A stretch of DNA of 64,000 nucleotides from Thermosynechococcaceae cyanobacterium MS004 (GTDB lineage: Bacteria; Cyanobacteriota; Cyanobacteriia; Thermosynechococcales; Thermosynechococcaceae): contig JAKRSB010000122.1 of assembly GCA_022402525.1 (NCBI GenBank), forward strand, positions 62,001 through 126,000, given 5' to 3'. The position numbers were made by a program, and so were the translations under genes. Of this stretch, positions 56,985-64,000 are shown in pieces. Each line of letters begins with the position of its first letter. Position 1 is the stretch's first letter. A model generated the notes under the pieces. The model had not been told where the DNA came from and made no database searches. It was given only the letters and a program-made list of their open reading frames with translations.

Positions 56985-58508
56985 ATGAGCTTTCAGCAAG
57001 ACTTTGACCTTTGTCTGCGGGCGCGCTATCCGCTGATTTATATTCCGACCCAAGAGGAAGAGCGCGTAGAGGGAGCGATCGCAGCGGCGGCCAGCAGTCA
57101 GGGTAATCGTGCGATCTATATCTGGGATTTTGTGGATGGCTATCAGGGCAACCCTAGCGATACAGGCTTTGCCCAGCGCAATCCGCTCCAGGCGCTGGAT
57201 CTGGTCGAGAAGATTCCGCCTACTGCGCCTGCCGTATTTATTCTGCGAGATTTCCATCGCTTTTTAGAAGATGTGGCGGTTTCACGCAAGCTGCGCAACT
57301 TGGCGCGGAGCCTCAAGTCTCAGCCCAAAAATGTGGTGATGTTAGCGGCTGGACTCACCATCCCTAATGACCTGAGTGAAGTCTTGACCGTCCTGGATTT
57401 TCCACTGCCCACCCTTCTTGAAATCCGTACTGAAATTGAGCGGATGCATAGTGCAACGGGGCGATCACTCTCTCCTAAAACCCTAGAAGAAATCGTGCGC
57501 TGCTGTCAGGGCTTATCAATGGAGCGGATTCGGCGAGTGCTGTCCAAGGCGATCGCGACCCACGGCTCCCTAGAGCTGAATGACCTAGACCTGATTTTGG
57601 CCGAGAAGCGTCAGATTATTCGCCAAACTCAAATTCTAGATTTTGTGCCCGCCAATGAAGCCATTACCGATATTGGTGGCCTAGACAACCTCAAAGACTG
57701 GCTACTGCGCCGAGGCGGATCGTTCTCCGAGCAGGCGCGAGAATACGGCATTCCCCATCCCCGTGGGCTGCTCTTGGCCGGCATTCAGGGCACCGGAAAG
57801 TCCCTGACTGCAAAGGCGATCGCCCATCACTGGCACCTACCGCTGCTGCGGCTGGACGTGGGCCGGCTTTTTGCCGGACTCGTGGGCGAATCGGAATCGC
57901 GGACAAGGCAAATGATTCAGCTTGCTGAAGCCCTTGCGCCCTGTATTCTGTGGATCGATGAAATTGATAAAGCCTTTGCTGGGGCAGACGGTCGGGGAGA
58001 CTCCGGCACCACCAGCCGCGTCTTTGGCACCTTTATTACCTGGCTGGCCGAAAAAACATCCCCGGTCTTTGTGGTCGCCACCGCCAACAATATTCAGACC
58101 CTACCGCCAGAGCTATTGCGGAAAGGCCGCTTTGACGAAATCTTTTTTGTGGGGCTTCCCAACACGGAAGAGCGCAAGGCCATTTTTGAAGTCCATCTGG
58201 GCCACCTGCGGCCTCACAATATTGCCGCCTACGACCTAGATCGCCTAGCTTACGAAACCCCTGACTTTTCCGGCGCTGAAATCGAGCAGAGCCTGATTGA
58301 AGCCATGCACCTAGGGTTCAGTCAAAACCGCGACTTCACCACCGACGATATTTTAGAGTCCGCCAGCCAAATTGTCCCCCTGGCCCGCACCGCTCAAGAT
58401 CAGGTGGATTTGCTGCAGGCCTGGGCTGCTGCGGGTAAAGCTCGCTTAGCGTCTCGGCATAGTACACTAAGTTTGCGGATTCAGCGCCAGGTTGAGCAGT
58501 CCGACTGA
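56985..58508 (+). CDS. ycf46: Ycf46-type AAA+ ATPase
   Basis: 507 aa. The N-terminal half ([26 protein letters not shown]) is the Ycf46-specific domain. The AAA module has Walker A GIQGTGKS, Walker [13 protein letters not shown] and an arginine finger region ([11 protein letters not shown]), with [12 protein letters not shown] as sensor 2 area. In Synechocystis the family has been linked to photosynthesis and CO2 use. It would act in the cytoplasm. Confidence 0.9.
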   Translation: MSFQQDFDLCLRARYPLIYIPTQEEERVEGAIAAAASSQGNRAIYIWDFVDGYQGNPSDTGFAQRNPLQALDLVEKIPPTAPAVFILRDFHRFLEDVAVSRKLRNLARSLKSQPKNVVMLAAGLTIPNDLSEVLTVLDFPLPTLLEIRTEIERMHSATGRSLSPKTLEEIVRCCQGLSMERIRRVLSKAIATHGSLELNDLDLILAEKRQIIRQTQILDFVPANEAITDIGGLDNLKDWLLRRGGSFSEQAREYGIPHPRGLLLAGIQGTGKSLTAKAIAHHWHLPLLRLDVGRLFAGLVGESESRTRQMIQLAEALAPCILWIDEIDKAFAGADGRGDSGTTSRVFGTFITWLAEKTSPVFVVATANNIQTLPPELLRKGRFDEIFFVGLPNTEERKAIFEVHLGHLRPHNIAAYDLDRLAYETPDFSGAEIEQSLIEAMHLGFSQNRDFTTDDILESASQIVPLARTAQDQVDLLQAWAAAGKARLASRHSTLSLRIQRQVEQSD

Positions 58509-58549
58509 TCTTCAGTTTCTTGTTCCCTTTCTCTCCTTGTTTCTAAACC

Positions 58550-58939
58550 ATGCGCATTGTCCAAACCGCTTTGGGTATTTTGCTGGGCCTGTTGACCCTG
58601 GGCGTCATTGTCGGAGGCGTGAGCTATCTCTTTTTACAGAACTTATCCCGTAGCCCCGCCAAGCCTTCTTTTGCAGCGGTCAATCCAGAGAAAAAAGATA
58701 AATCCCAAGCCCTACAGTTGAGTGACGATGGCAGCTACCCTGCCCTTGTGGTGTATCAGGGAGAGCTGGTGGTACGCGATAGCCCCGCATCCTCTGGGAA
58801 AGTGGTAGATAAGCTGGTGCTTGACGAGACAGTGGTGGTGGAAGGCACCTCGGAGGACGGTCGGTGGCAGCAGGTACGCGTTCCGGCTAAGGGGGTTGAA
58901 GGCTGGGTCGGCAATGGCAATCTAAAGCGCGCCCAGTAA
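58550..58939 (+). CDS. SH3-domain protein with N-terminal membrane anchor
   Basis: 129 aa. One hydrophobic helix (ALGILLGLLTLGVIVGGVSYLFL) is followed by a bacterial SH3 domain (LVVRDSPASSGKVVDKLVLDETVVVEG, read in parts; WQQVRVPAKGVEGWVGNGNL). Such proteins usually bind peptidoglycan or cell-surface ligands in the periplasm. It starts 41 bp after ycf46. Confidence 0.82.
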   Translation: MRIVQTALGILLGLLTLGVIVGGVSYLFLQNLSRSPAKPSFAAVNPEKKDKSQALQLSDDGSYPALVVYQGELVVRDSPASSGKVVDKLVLDETVVVEGTSEDGRWQQVRVPAKGVEGWVGNGNLKRAQ

Positions 58940-59030
58940 GTACGTCCAGCAAGTACGTCCAGTAAGCTTGCCCAGTAGAGTTATCAAAATAGGGTAATCA
59001 AGGATAAATGTCAGTTTCAGGAGATCAGGT

Positions 59031-60308
59031 TTGACCGGAGTTGCTGGCGTGGATGATGCCCAAGCCCCAGAGATCCGCCAAGTGGGGGTCATTGGGGGCG
59101 GTCAACTGGCCTGGATGATGTTGGGTGCAGCCCAAAAGCTTGGGCTAGAGCTGGTGCTCCAGACCCCCCTTGCCACAGATCCAGCGATCGCCAATAGTCT
59201 TCAGGCTGGACTCAATGAGGCGGTCAATGCGGTGCTTGCTCCCATCGCCGATGCGGAGGCCACCGCACGCTTAGCGCAGCAGTGCCAGGTCATTACTTTT
59301 GAAAATGAGTTTGTCGATCTGCCTGCCCTGCGTCAGCTAGAGGTCCAGGGCGTTTGCTTTCGCCCTAGATTATCGGTGCTGGCGTCACTGCTCGATAAGC
59401 ACGAGCAGCGTCAGTTTTTGCAGTCTTTAGATCTTCCCGTCCCGCCCTTTGCGGCGATTACGCCCCAGGATGATCCGCGATCGCTGGGGTTTGAGTTTCC
59501 GATGGTCGTGAAGGCGCGACGCCATGGCTACGACGGCCAAGGGACGTTTATTCTCAAAGATGCCGTTGAGCTTGAGCAGTTTTGGCAGCAGTTTCAACAG
59601 CAAGAGCTTCAAGCGCAAAACCTTCAGGAACAAAACCTTCAAGCGCCAGAGCTTCAAGCGCAAGAGCCGAATCTCAACCATCGATTTATGGTGGAGGCCT
59701 TTGTGCCCTTTGAGCGGGAATTAGCCATCATGGCGGCGCGTGCTGAGACGGGGGAAGTAGCACTCTATCCGGTGATTGAAACCCAGCAAAAAAAGCAGGT
59801 CTGTCGCTGGGCGATCGCGCCTGCCCCCATTTCGCCAGCCATCCAAACCCAGGTAGAAGCGATCGCCACCACGCTCTTAGCATCCCTAGAAGCCGTCGGC
59901 ATTTTTGGAATTGAGCTATTTTTGACCGCAGCGGGGGAGGTATTGGTCAATGAAATTGCGCCCCGCACCCATAATTCAGGACACCTCACCATTGAAGCCT
60001 GCTCCACCTCTCAGTTTGAGCAGCAGCTACGCGCCGTGGCTGGCTTGCCGCTGGGCGATACTGCGCTGCAGACGCCTGCGGCTGTTATGGTGAACTTGCT
60101 GGGCTTTGAAACCGCCCATGCCAACTATCAAGATCAACGCGATCGCCTTGGAGAAATTCCAGGGGCGACCGTCCACTGGTACGGCAAGGCAGAATCCAAG
60201 CTGGGGCGTAAGCTTGGTCACGTGACGGTGCTGCTGGATCACCCCAACCACGCGGCAGCGGTGGCGATCGCTCAGCAAGTTGAGGCACTCTGGTATCCAA
60301 GCCTCTAA
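59031..60308 (+). CDS. purK: N5-carboxyaminoimidazole ribonucleotide synthase PurK
   Basis: ATP-grasp enzyme that carboxylates AIR to N5-CAIR in purine synthesis. Marks: VGVIGGGQLAWMMLGAAQKLG, VVKARRHGYDGQGTF, VEAFVPFERELAIMAAR and LVNEIAPRTHNSGHLTIEA. The start is TTG at 59031, with AGGAG upstream. An insertion of LQAQN-type pentapeptides from four 15-bp units (59604-59663) lies in the central ATP-grasp region, after GTFILKDAVELEQFW. Convergent with the recombinase-like gene, overlapping it by 4 bp. Confidence 0.94.
   Translation: MTGVAGVDDAQAPEIRQVGVIGGGQLAWMMLGAAQKLGLELVLQTPLATDPAIANSLQAGLNEAVNAVLAPIADAEATARLAQQCQVITFENEFVDLPALRQLEVQGVCFRPRLSVLASLLDKHEQRQFLQSLDLPVPPFAAITPQDDPRSLGFEFPMVVKARRHGYDGQGTFILKDAVELEQFWQQFQQQELQAQNLQEQNLQAPELQAQEPNLNHRFMVEAFVPFERELAIMAARAETGEVALYPVIETQQKKQVCRWAIAPAPISPAIQTQVEAIATTLLASLEAVGIFGIELFLTAAGEVLVNEIAPRTHNSGHLTIEACSTSQFEQQLRAVAGLPLGDTALQTPAAVMVNLLGFETAHANYQDQRDRLGEIPGATVHWYGKAESKLGRKLGHVTVLLDHPNHAAAVAIAQQVEALWYPSL
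59604..59663 (+). repeat. 15-bp tandem repeat in purK
   Basis: Units 59604-59618, 59619-59633, 59634-59648 and 59649-59663, consensus GAGCTTCAAGCGCAA, encoding ELQAQ/NLQEQ/NLQAP/ELQAQ. Confidence 0.92.
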
Positions 60309-61630
60309 AAAATAAACTGTAGAGCGATCGTCCAGTTTGGGTCGGTGCGCTGAGCGTCAGTGCGCTGAATGTCATTTCGCTGGATTTCGATGGCGCGCAG
60401 AAATTCCCGAAAGTAAAACCTGCGCTCCGTTTCGGAAAGATCCATCCAGAACTGGGTAATGGAGACGGTTTGTACGGTTTCGAGAAGGTTCACGGGCGGC
60501 AGTTGGGAGAGCCTGTTTTGAATCTCGGCAATTTCTGTTTTGAGGGTGTAGGCTCTGAGGTCTGCGGTTGGCTCGTCTAAAATTTGCTGGCTGACCAGCA
60601 GGGGAAGCTGCCCTAGGGCGAATTGCTTTTGCTCAATGGTGCTGGCTAGGGTGGTTTTAATTTGGTCGAGGGGCGGCAGTGGTAGACCCGCGATCGCCTT
60701 GGGTAAGTCTTCACAGATGCGCTGGATGGTTTTTTCTAAGACGGCCTCGTAGGGTAGCGCCTTACATTTGGGCTGCTGGGGGCAAGCCGTTGGGCGCAGA
60801 TAAAGGTACTCAGCGGTTTGGCGGCGAGCGGTCACCCGCGAGATTGTCATTGGCGACTGACAGTGCTGGCAGACCACCAGTCCAGAAAGCGATCGCGGGG
60901 CGCTGGCAGCACGGGGCGCTAAACTACGGTTGCGTCGTAGGAGGCGATCCACTTGGGCCGCTTCGTCGCGGGAAATGAGGGGCGTGTGGGTATCCAGCAG
61001 GATGGACTGATCTTGATAACTCAAGTCTCCTCGGTAGGCTGGATTGGTCAGCCAGTGCTGCCCCGTGGAGACTGAAATTTTTTTGCTGTACTTCTTTTCA
61101 ATCTGCCGCACGGCACCGCGCAGCGAGCCATAAAGCAAAAAATGATCAAAAAACTCGCGCACGACCACCGCTACGGTTTTGTCAATGATGTAGCGATCGC
61201 GGCCTCGACGGTAGCCATAGGGCGCTTTGCCGGGGGGCGGTAGCCCCTTGAGGCGCTTCTGAGCGTGCCCGTGACGGATTTTGCGGCTGCGCTGCTGCTG
61301 CTGAATCTCTTCCGTGAGCGCTAGCAGGGCAGCATCGGGCGCGGCGGTATCCGAGCGGTAGGCTTGCTCCAGCGCCACCACACAAACCCCAAGCTGCTCT
61401 AGCGCTGCCAAACAGCCCGTAACGCTCTTGAGAGAATCGCCCAGATCATCGAGGCGGCGCACCACCAAATAGCGGGGGGGCGACTGCACGGCCTCTTGGC
61501 GCAAGCGCTTAAGCTGCGATCGCTGGGCATCTAGATCTTCATACACCTTGCTAAAGCTCCAGCCCCAAGTTGCAGGATCGGGTCTGGATTCCCAACTGGG
61601 GTCGTAGTACAGGTAGGCAATGCTGGACAT
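60305..61630 (-). CDS. Serine-recombinase-like protein without the usual catalytic motif
   Basis: 441 aa. The resolvase-like N-terminal part keeps VVRRLDDLGDSLKSV, the arginine helix equivalent of (K/R)LDRLGRS, but the expected (I/V)R(V/Y)S near the start reads YLYYDPSWE. A recombinase domain (GKAPYGYRRGRDRYIIDKTVAVVVREFF; read in parts) and a zinc ribbon (CQHCQSPM...CPQQPKC) follow, as in large serine recombinases. The C-terminal 40 residues hold an IQR(N/T)D repeat from 15-bp units at 60345-60389. Relatives seem widespread in cyanobacteria. It could be a domesticated, catalytically dead or altered enzyme. Confidence 0.8.
   Translation of the reverse strand: MSSIAYLYYDPSWESRPDPATWGWSFSKVYEDLDAQRSQLKRLRQEAVQSPPRYLVVRRLDDLGDSLKSVTGCLAALEQLGVCVVALEQAYRSDTAAPDAALLALTEEIQQQQRSRKIRHGHAQKRLKGLPPPGKAPYGYRRGRDRYIIDKTVAVVVREFFDHFLLYGSLRGAVRQIEKKYSKKISVSTGQHWLTNPAYRGDLSYQDQSILLDTHTPLISRDEAAQVDRLLRRNRSLAPRAASAPRSLSGLVVCQHCQSPMTISRVTARRQTAEYLYLRPTACPQQPKCKALPYEAVLEKTIQRICEDLPKAIAGLPLPPLDQIKTTLASTIEQKQFALGQLPLLVSQQILDEPTADLRAYTLKTEIAEIQNRLSQLPPVNLLETVQTVSITQFWMDLSETERRFYFREFLRAIEIQRNDIQRTDAQRTDPNWTIALQFIF
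60345..60389. repeat. 15-bp tandem repeat in the recombinase-like gene
   Basis: Units 60345-60359, 60360-60374 and 60375-60389 (GTGCGCTGAGCGTCA, GTGCGCTGAATGTCA, then a decayed copy). Confidence 0.85.
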
Positions 61631-61666
61631 GAGACGCTAGAGAATGGGGCGCTAGGGAATGGGGCG

Positions 61667-62965
61667 CTAGGGAATATCCTGGTCATTTCGGCTGTGCTGC
61701 CGCCATGCTGCCAAGACCTGCTGCTGAATCTCCTGAAGCGGAACCTGATGCTGTCGGGCAAGCTGGGTACAGTCTTCATATTCAGGCTGAACGTTAACCA
61801 CATGACCGCCAGCATAGGCTACCTTCACCCGTACCGTACCGAGGGCCGTGGAGACAGTCTCAAAACTCCGAGCGAGGGCCGTGCGCTGCTGTACCGTGCG
61901 CCGAATGCCCAGGGTCGTGGTTTCCCGAAACAGGAGCGCTTCACAGATACTGACCCGATCCGGCCAGCACAGCACGCTCAGCAAAATGCCGGGACGAGAC
62001 TTTTTCATACCGATCGCCTGGGTAAACACATCCAGCGCCCCGACGGCAAACAGCTCATCGTATAGATAGCCCACCACTTGCGGACTTAGATCATCGATCT
62101 GGGTTTCCAGCAGCACCACGGTTTCAGTGGGAGATGACACCTCTAATGCCTCCCCAATCCAGAGCCGCAAGAGATTGGGTAAGGGAAAATCCTTACTGCC
62201 AGCCCCTAGTCCCGTCTGCTGAAGCGTCATGGCAGGGGGGGCACCAAATCGCTCCGCCAGGGTCACTGCGATCGCCGCTCCGGTGGGGGTCACCAGTTCC
62301 GCCGCGATGCCGTTATCGTAAATCGGGACTTGACGCTTGCTGAACATCTGCAACACTGCCGGGGCAGGCACCGGCAAGAGTCCGTGGGCTGCCCGCACCG
62401 TACCGCCGCCTTTTGGCAATGCAGAACAATACACCCGCTCAATGTCCAGCCAATCTAGCCCAATACAGGTGCCCACAATATCGATCAGGGCATCCGTTGC
62501 GCCCACCTCATGGAAATGCACCGTCTCTGGTGGAATGCCATGAACCGCACCCTCAGCGATCGCCAACGTGCGAAAAATCTCTAAACTCCAAGTCTTTACC
62601 CGTAGAGGCAAATCTGCTGCCTGAATTAAGGCCTCAATGTCTGGCAGGTGTCGATGAGCGACATGGCCAGAGTGGGAGACATGACCAGCCCCCGACTCAA
62701 GGGGTTCATGATGGTGTTCATCATGGGATTCAGGGTGGGATTCATCATGGGATTCAGGGTGGGGTGCTAGATCAATCTCAACATGAGTGGCCTGCTGACT
62801 CTGCCGCAGCACCTTCTCCACCCGAAACGCATAGGCTTCTGGCAAAGAAAGCTGCAGGAGCAGTTGTTTCAGATGGGCCAGCGGAACCCCCGCGTCCAGC
62901 AGCGCCCCCAGACACATATTTCCGGCAATTCCGGTGGGACAGTCAAAATAGGCAATCTTCGCCAT
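61667..62965 (-). CDS. larC: LarC, nickel-pincer cofactor synthesis protein
   Basis: 432 aa. LarC inserts nickel into the pyridinium bis-thiocarboxylate mononucleotide cofactor of lactate racemase-type enzymes. Marks: [54 protein letters not shown] and MKKSRPGILLSVLC. A His/Asp/Ser/Glu-rich insert (near residues 69-105, HPESHDESHPESHDEHHHEP) is partly built from 12/24-bp repeats and could store or pass nickel. LarB and LarE are not in the window. It is 36 bp upstream of the recombinase-like gene. Confidence 0.92.
   Translation of the reverse strand: MAKIAYFDCPTGIAGNMCLGALLDAGVPLAHLKQLLLQLSLPEAYAFRVEKVLRQSQQATHVEIDLAPHPESHDESHPESHDEHHHEPLESGAGHVSHSGHVAHRHLPDIEALIQAADLPLRVKTWSLEIFRTLAIAEGAVHGIPPETVHFHEVGATDALIDIVGTCIGLDWLDIERVYCSALPKGGGTVRAAHGLLPVPAPAVLQMFSKRQVPIYDNGIAAELVTPTGAAIAVTLAERFGAPPAMTLQQTGLGAGSKDFPLPNLLRLWIGEALEVSSPTETVVLLETQIDDLSPQVVGYLYDELFAVGALDVFTQAIGMKKSRPGILLSVLCWPDRVSICEALLFRETTTLGIRRTVQQRTALARSFETVSTALGTVRVKVAYAGGHVVNVQPEYEDCTQLARQHQVPLQEIQQQVLAAWRQHSRNDQDIP
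62695..62762. repeat. 12/24-bp repeat in larC
   Basis: Alternating GGGATTCATCAT and GGGATTCAGGGT units encode the His-rich insert. Confidence 0.85.
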
Positions 62966-63116
62966 GTTTGTAACAGATAATACTGTTGAATGCGTTCAGC
63001 CACAGCCGACTTCTATGATGGGTGGAGGAGGCTGATGTCTTAGCTCATGTCTTAACAGCTTTTGAAAATCAGTTTGCTGACAATCAGGCCCCTGGCATTC
63101 AACCTTTATAACCACA

Positions 63117-63797
63117 ATGGCTCAAGTCTACACTGTCCATCCAGACTCGCCCCAGAGCCGCACCATTGATCAAATCCGCGACGCGCTCCGATCTGGTGCA
63201 GTGATGCTGTACCCCACGGATACTGTGTATGCCATTGGCTGCGATCTCTATTCTAAGTCAGCCGTTCAGCGGGTGCGGCAGATTAAGCAGCATGCCAACG
63301 ATAAGCCCCTCACTTTTTTGTGTCCGTCACTCTCAGACATTGCGAAATACGCCTACGTCAGTGATGACGCCTATCGACTCATGCGGCGGCTCATTCCAGG
63401 CCCACTGACCTTTATTTTGCCCGCCACCAAGCTTGTCCCCAAACTGGTTTTAAGCCCTAAGCGAAAAACGACGGGGATTCGGGTGCCAGATCATACCGTG
63501 GCACAGGCGCTCTTAAAGGCGTTAGATAACCCTGTGATTTCAACTTCTGCGGCAATATTTGGCTCTCAAGAGAATCAATCTCAGCGTAAAAAAAACCAGA
63601 GTAAGGAAAATAGAATTAAAGTACCAATCACAGTTGCTGAGCTTTTTGACGCCTTTGAGAAGGTTGTAGACATTATGGTTGACAATGGCCAGCCCCCCAG
63701 CGAGCGGGTTTCGACAGTTCTCGACCTCTGTGGCGAACCAGTGCAGGTACTTCGCCAAGGATTAGGATGGGAAACGGTCGCCCCTCTGCTGGACTAA
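63117..63797 (+). CDS. Sua5/YciO/YrdC-family protein (threonylcarbamoyl-AMP synthase-like)
   Basis: 226 aa. Motifs of the YrdC fold: GAVMLYPTDTVYAIGCD, RVRQIKQHANDKPLTFLC, PGPLTFILPAT and GIRVPDH. TsaC/Sua5 enzymes make threonylcarbamoyl-AMP for the t6A37 modification of tRNA; YciO-like members are less defined. A Lys/Asn/Gln-rich insert (ENQSQRKKNQSKENRIKV) sits after the core. No C-terminal Sua5 domain is present, so it is the TsaC/YciO form. Confidence 0.85.
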   Translation: MAQVYTVHPDSPQSRTIDQIRDALRSGAVMLYPTDTVYAIGCDLYSKSAVQRVRQIKQHANDKPLTFLCPSLSDIAKYAYVSDDAYRLMRRLIPGPLTFILPATKLVPKLVLSPKRKTTGIRVPDHTVAQALLKALDNPVISTSAAIFGSQENQSQRKKNQSKENRIKVPITVAELFDAFEKVVDIMVDNGQPPSERVSTVLDLCGEPVQVLRQGLGWETVAPLLD

Positions 63798-63876
63798 ATC
63801 AGGGTGCTTAAGGCAGGCTAGTACCGTAATTGATACCCAAAGTACGGGTAAACCCTTTATTTTCTCTTCTGGGAAG

Positions 63877-64000
63877 CTATATTCCCGTGACCGCCGCCGA
63901 CCTTGGGACAGTATTTTCTAGGGGTAAGGGATTTAAAAACTCTAGATTGGCATTCAGGGTAGAAAGCTGGGGCAAAATTTCGGCAATGAAAATTTCCGAA
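63877..64000 (-). CDS. 3' end of an unidentified gene (cut by window edge)
   Basis: A minus-strand frame entering from the right edge reads SEIFIAEILPQLSTLNANLE, then FLNPLPLENTVPRSAAVTGI, to a TAG at 63877. The composition looks like a real cyanobacterial protein C-terminus, but 40 residues are too few to name it. Confidence 0.4.
   Translation of the reverse strand, partial: SEIFIAEILPQLSTLNANLEFLNPLPLENTVPRSAAVTGI

Noticed and set aside
58940-59030. 6S RNA gene next to purK, a position I recall from other cyanobacteria
   Set aside because: The upstream gap is only about 90 bp and the downstream gene overlaps purK, so there is no room.
60305-61630. Serine recombinase as evidence of a prophage or excision element
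   Set aside because: No phage genes, no att-like direct repeats and housekeeping genes on both sides; it looks like a resident gene.
1-64000. Abundant GCGATCGC octamers as a special regulatory feature
   Set aside because: This is the HIP1 sequence, expected at high density in many cyanobacterial genomes.

Overview
The window is chromosomal DNA from a cyanobacterium outside the marine picocyanobacteria. It encodes photosystem II factors (psbX, thf1/psb29), a chlorophyll-cyclase factor (ycf54), ycf66, ycf46, the plant/cyanobacterial NDH-1 subunit ndhM and the inducible CO2-uptake operon ndhF3-ndhD3-cupA-cupS. The HIP1 octamer GCGATCGC recurs dozens of times. I cannot name the genus. Most of the window is ordinary housekeeping DNA in short operons on both strands. 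No rRNA, tRNA, CRISPR array or recognisable transposase was found.

Layout. 1-8.6 kb: 5' part of glmS, a KDPG-aldolase/DUF362/thf1 run, a lipase-like hydrolase, a MerR regulator, folD, crtE, a DUF212 membrane protein and ycf54. 9-14.7 kb: ndhF3-ndhD3-cupA-cupS, with a cluster of LysR-type dyads before ndhF3. 14.9-18.8 kb: accC, a YggT protein, psbX (40 codons) and ycf66. 18.9-24.5 kb (minus strand): fmt, a large one-TM unknown, DUF3181, a 2TM protein, murQ, a DUF6737-like protein and ndhM. 24.8-28.4 kb: a histidine phosphatase, an AmpG-like muropeptide permease and murG; with murQ these suggest peptidoglycan recycling. 28.8-36.5 kb: an exported NTF2-like protein, minC-minD-minE, a YvcK/CofD-like protein, a GH57 branching enzyme and a small conserved protein. 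36.6-48.2 kb: ppa, a hybrid histidine kinase with a degenerate receiver, cobN, a NYN-domain protein and two tandem MscS-like channels.

The accessory part is about 48.3-56.5 kb. An AT-rich two-gene module (129 aa and 494 aa) shares a roughly 25-residue glycine-rich motif, at the N-terminus of the first product and near the C-terminus of the second. It is followed by three attC-like sites with two nearly identical 745/750-bp cassettes, each carrying an inverted DUF4160-DUF2442 toxin-antitoxin-like pair. No integron integrase is present, so the array resembles a CALIN (cluster of attC sites lacking an integrase). The DUF2442 proteins end in the same residues as the neighbouring 1030-aa repeat-rich membrane protein, so their C-termini look chimeric. 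That membrane gene is divergent from a CsbD-type stress gene across a 785-bp AT-rich gap.

56.9-64 kb returns to housekeeping genes: ycf46, an SH3 protein, purK, a serine-recombinase-like protein without a recognisable catalytic serine motif, larC and a Sua5/YrdC-type enzyme.

Across the window, decaying tandem repeats with units of 12-16 bp occur after stop codons. In-frame 15-bp or 12-bp versions lengthen linkers of many unrelated proteins (GlmS, Ycf66, MinC, PurK, CobN, MurQ, LarC and others), suggesting one genome-wide repeat-generating process.
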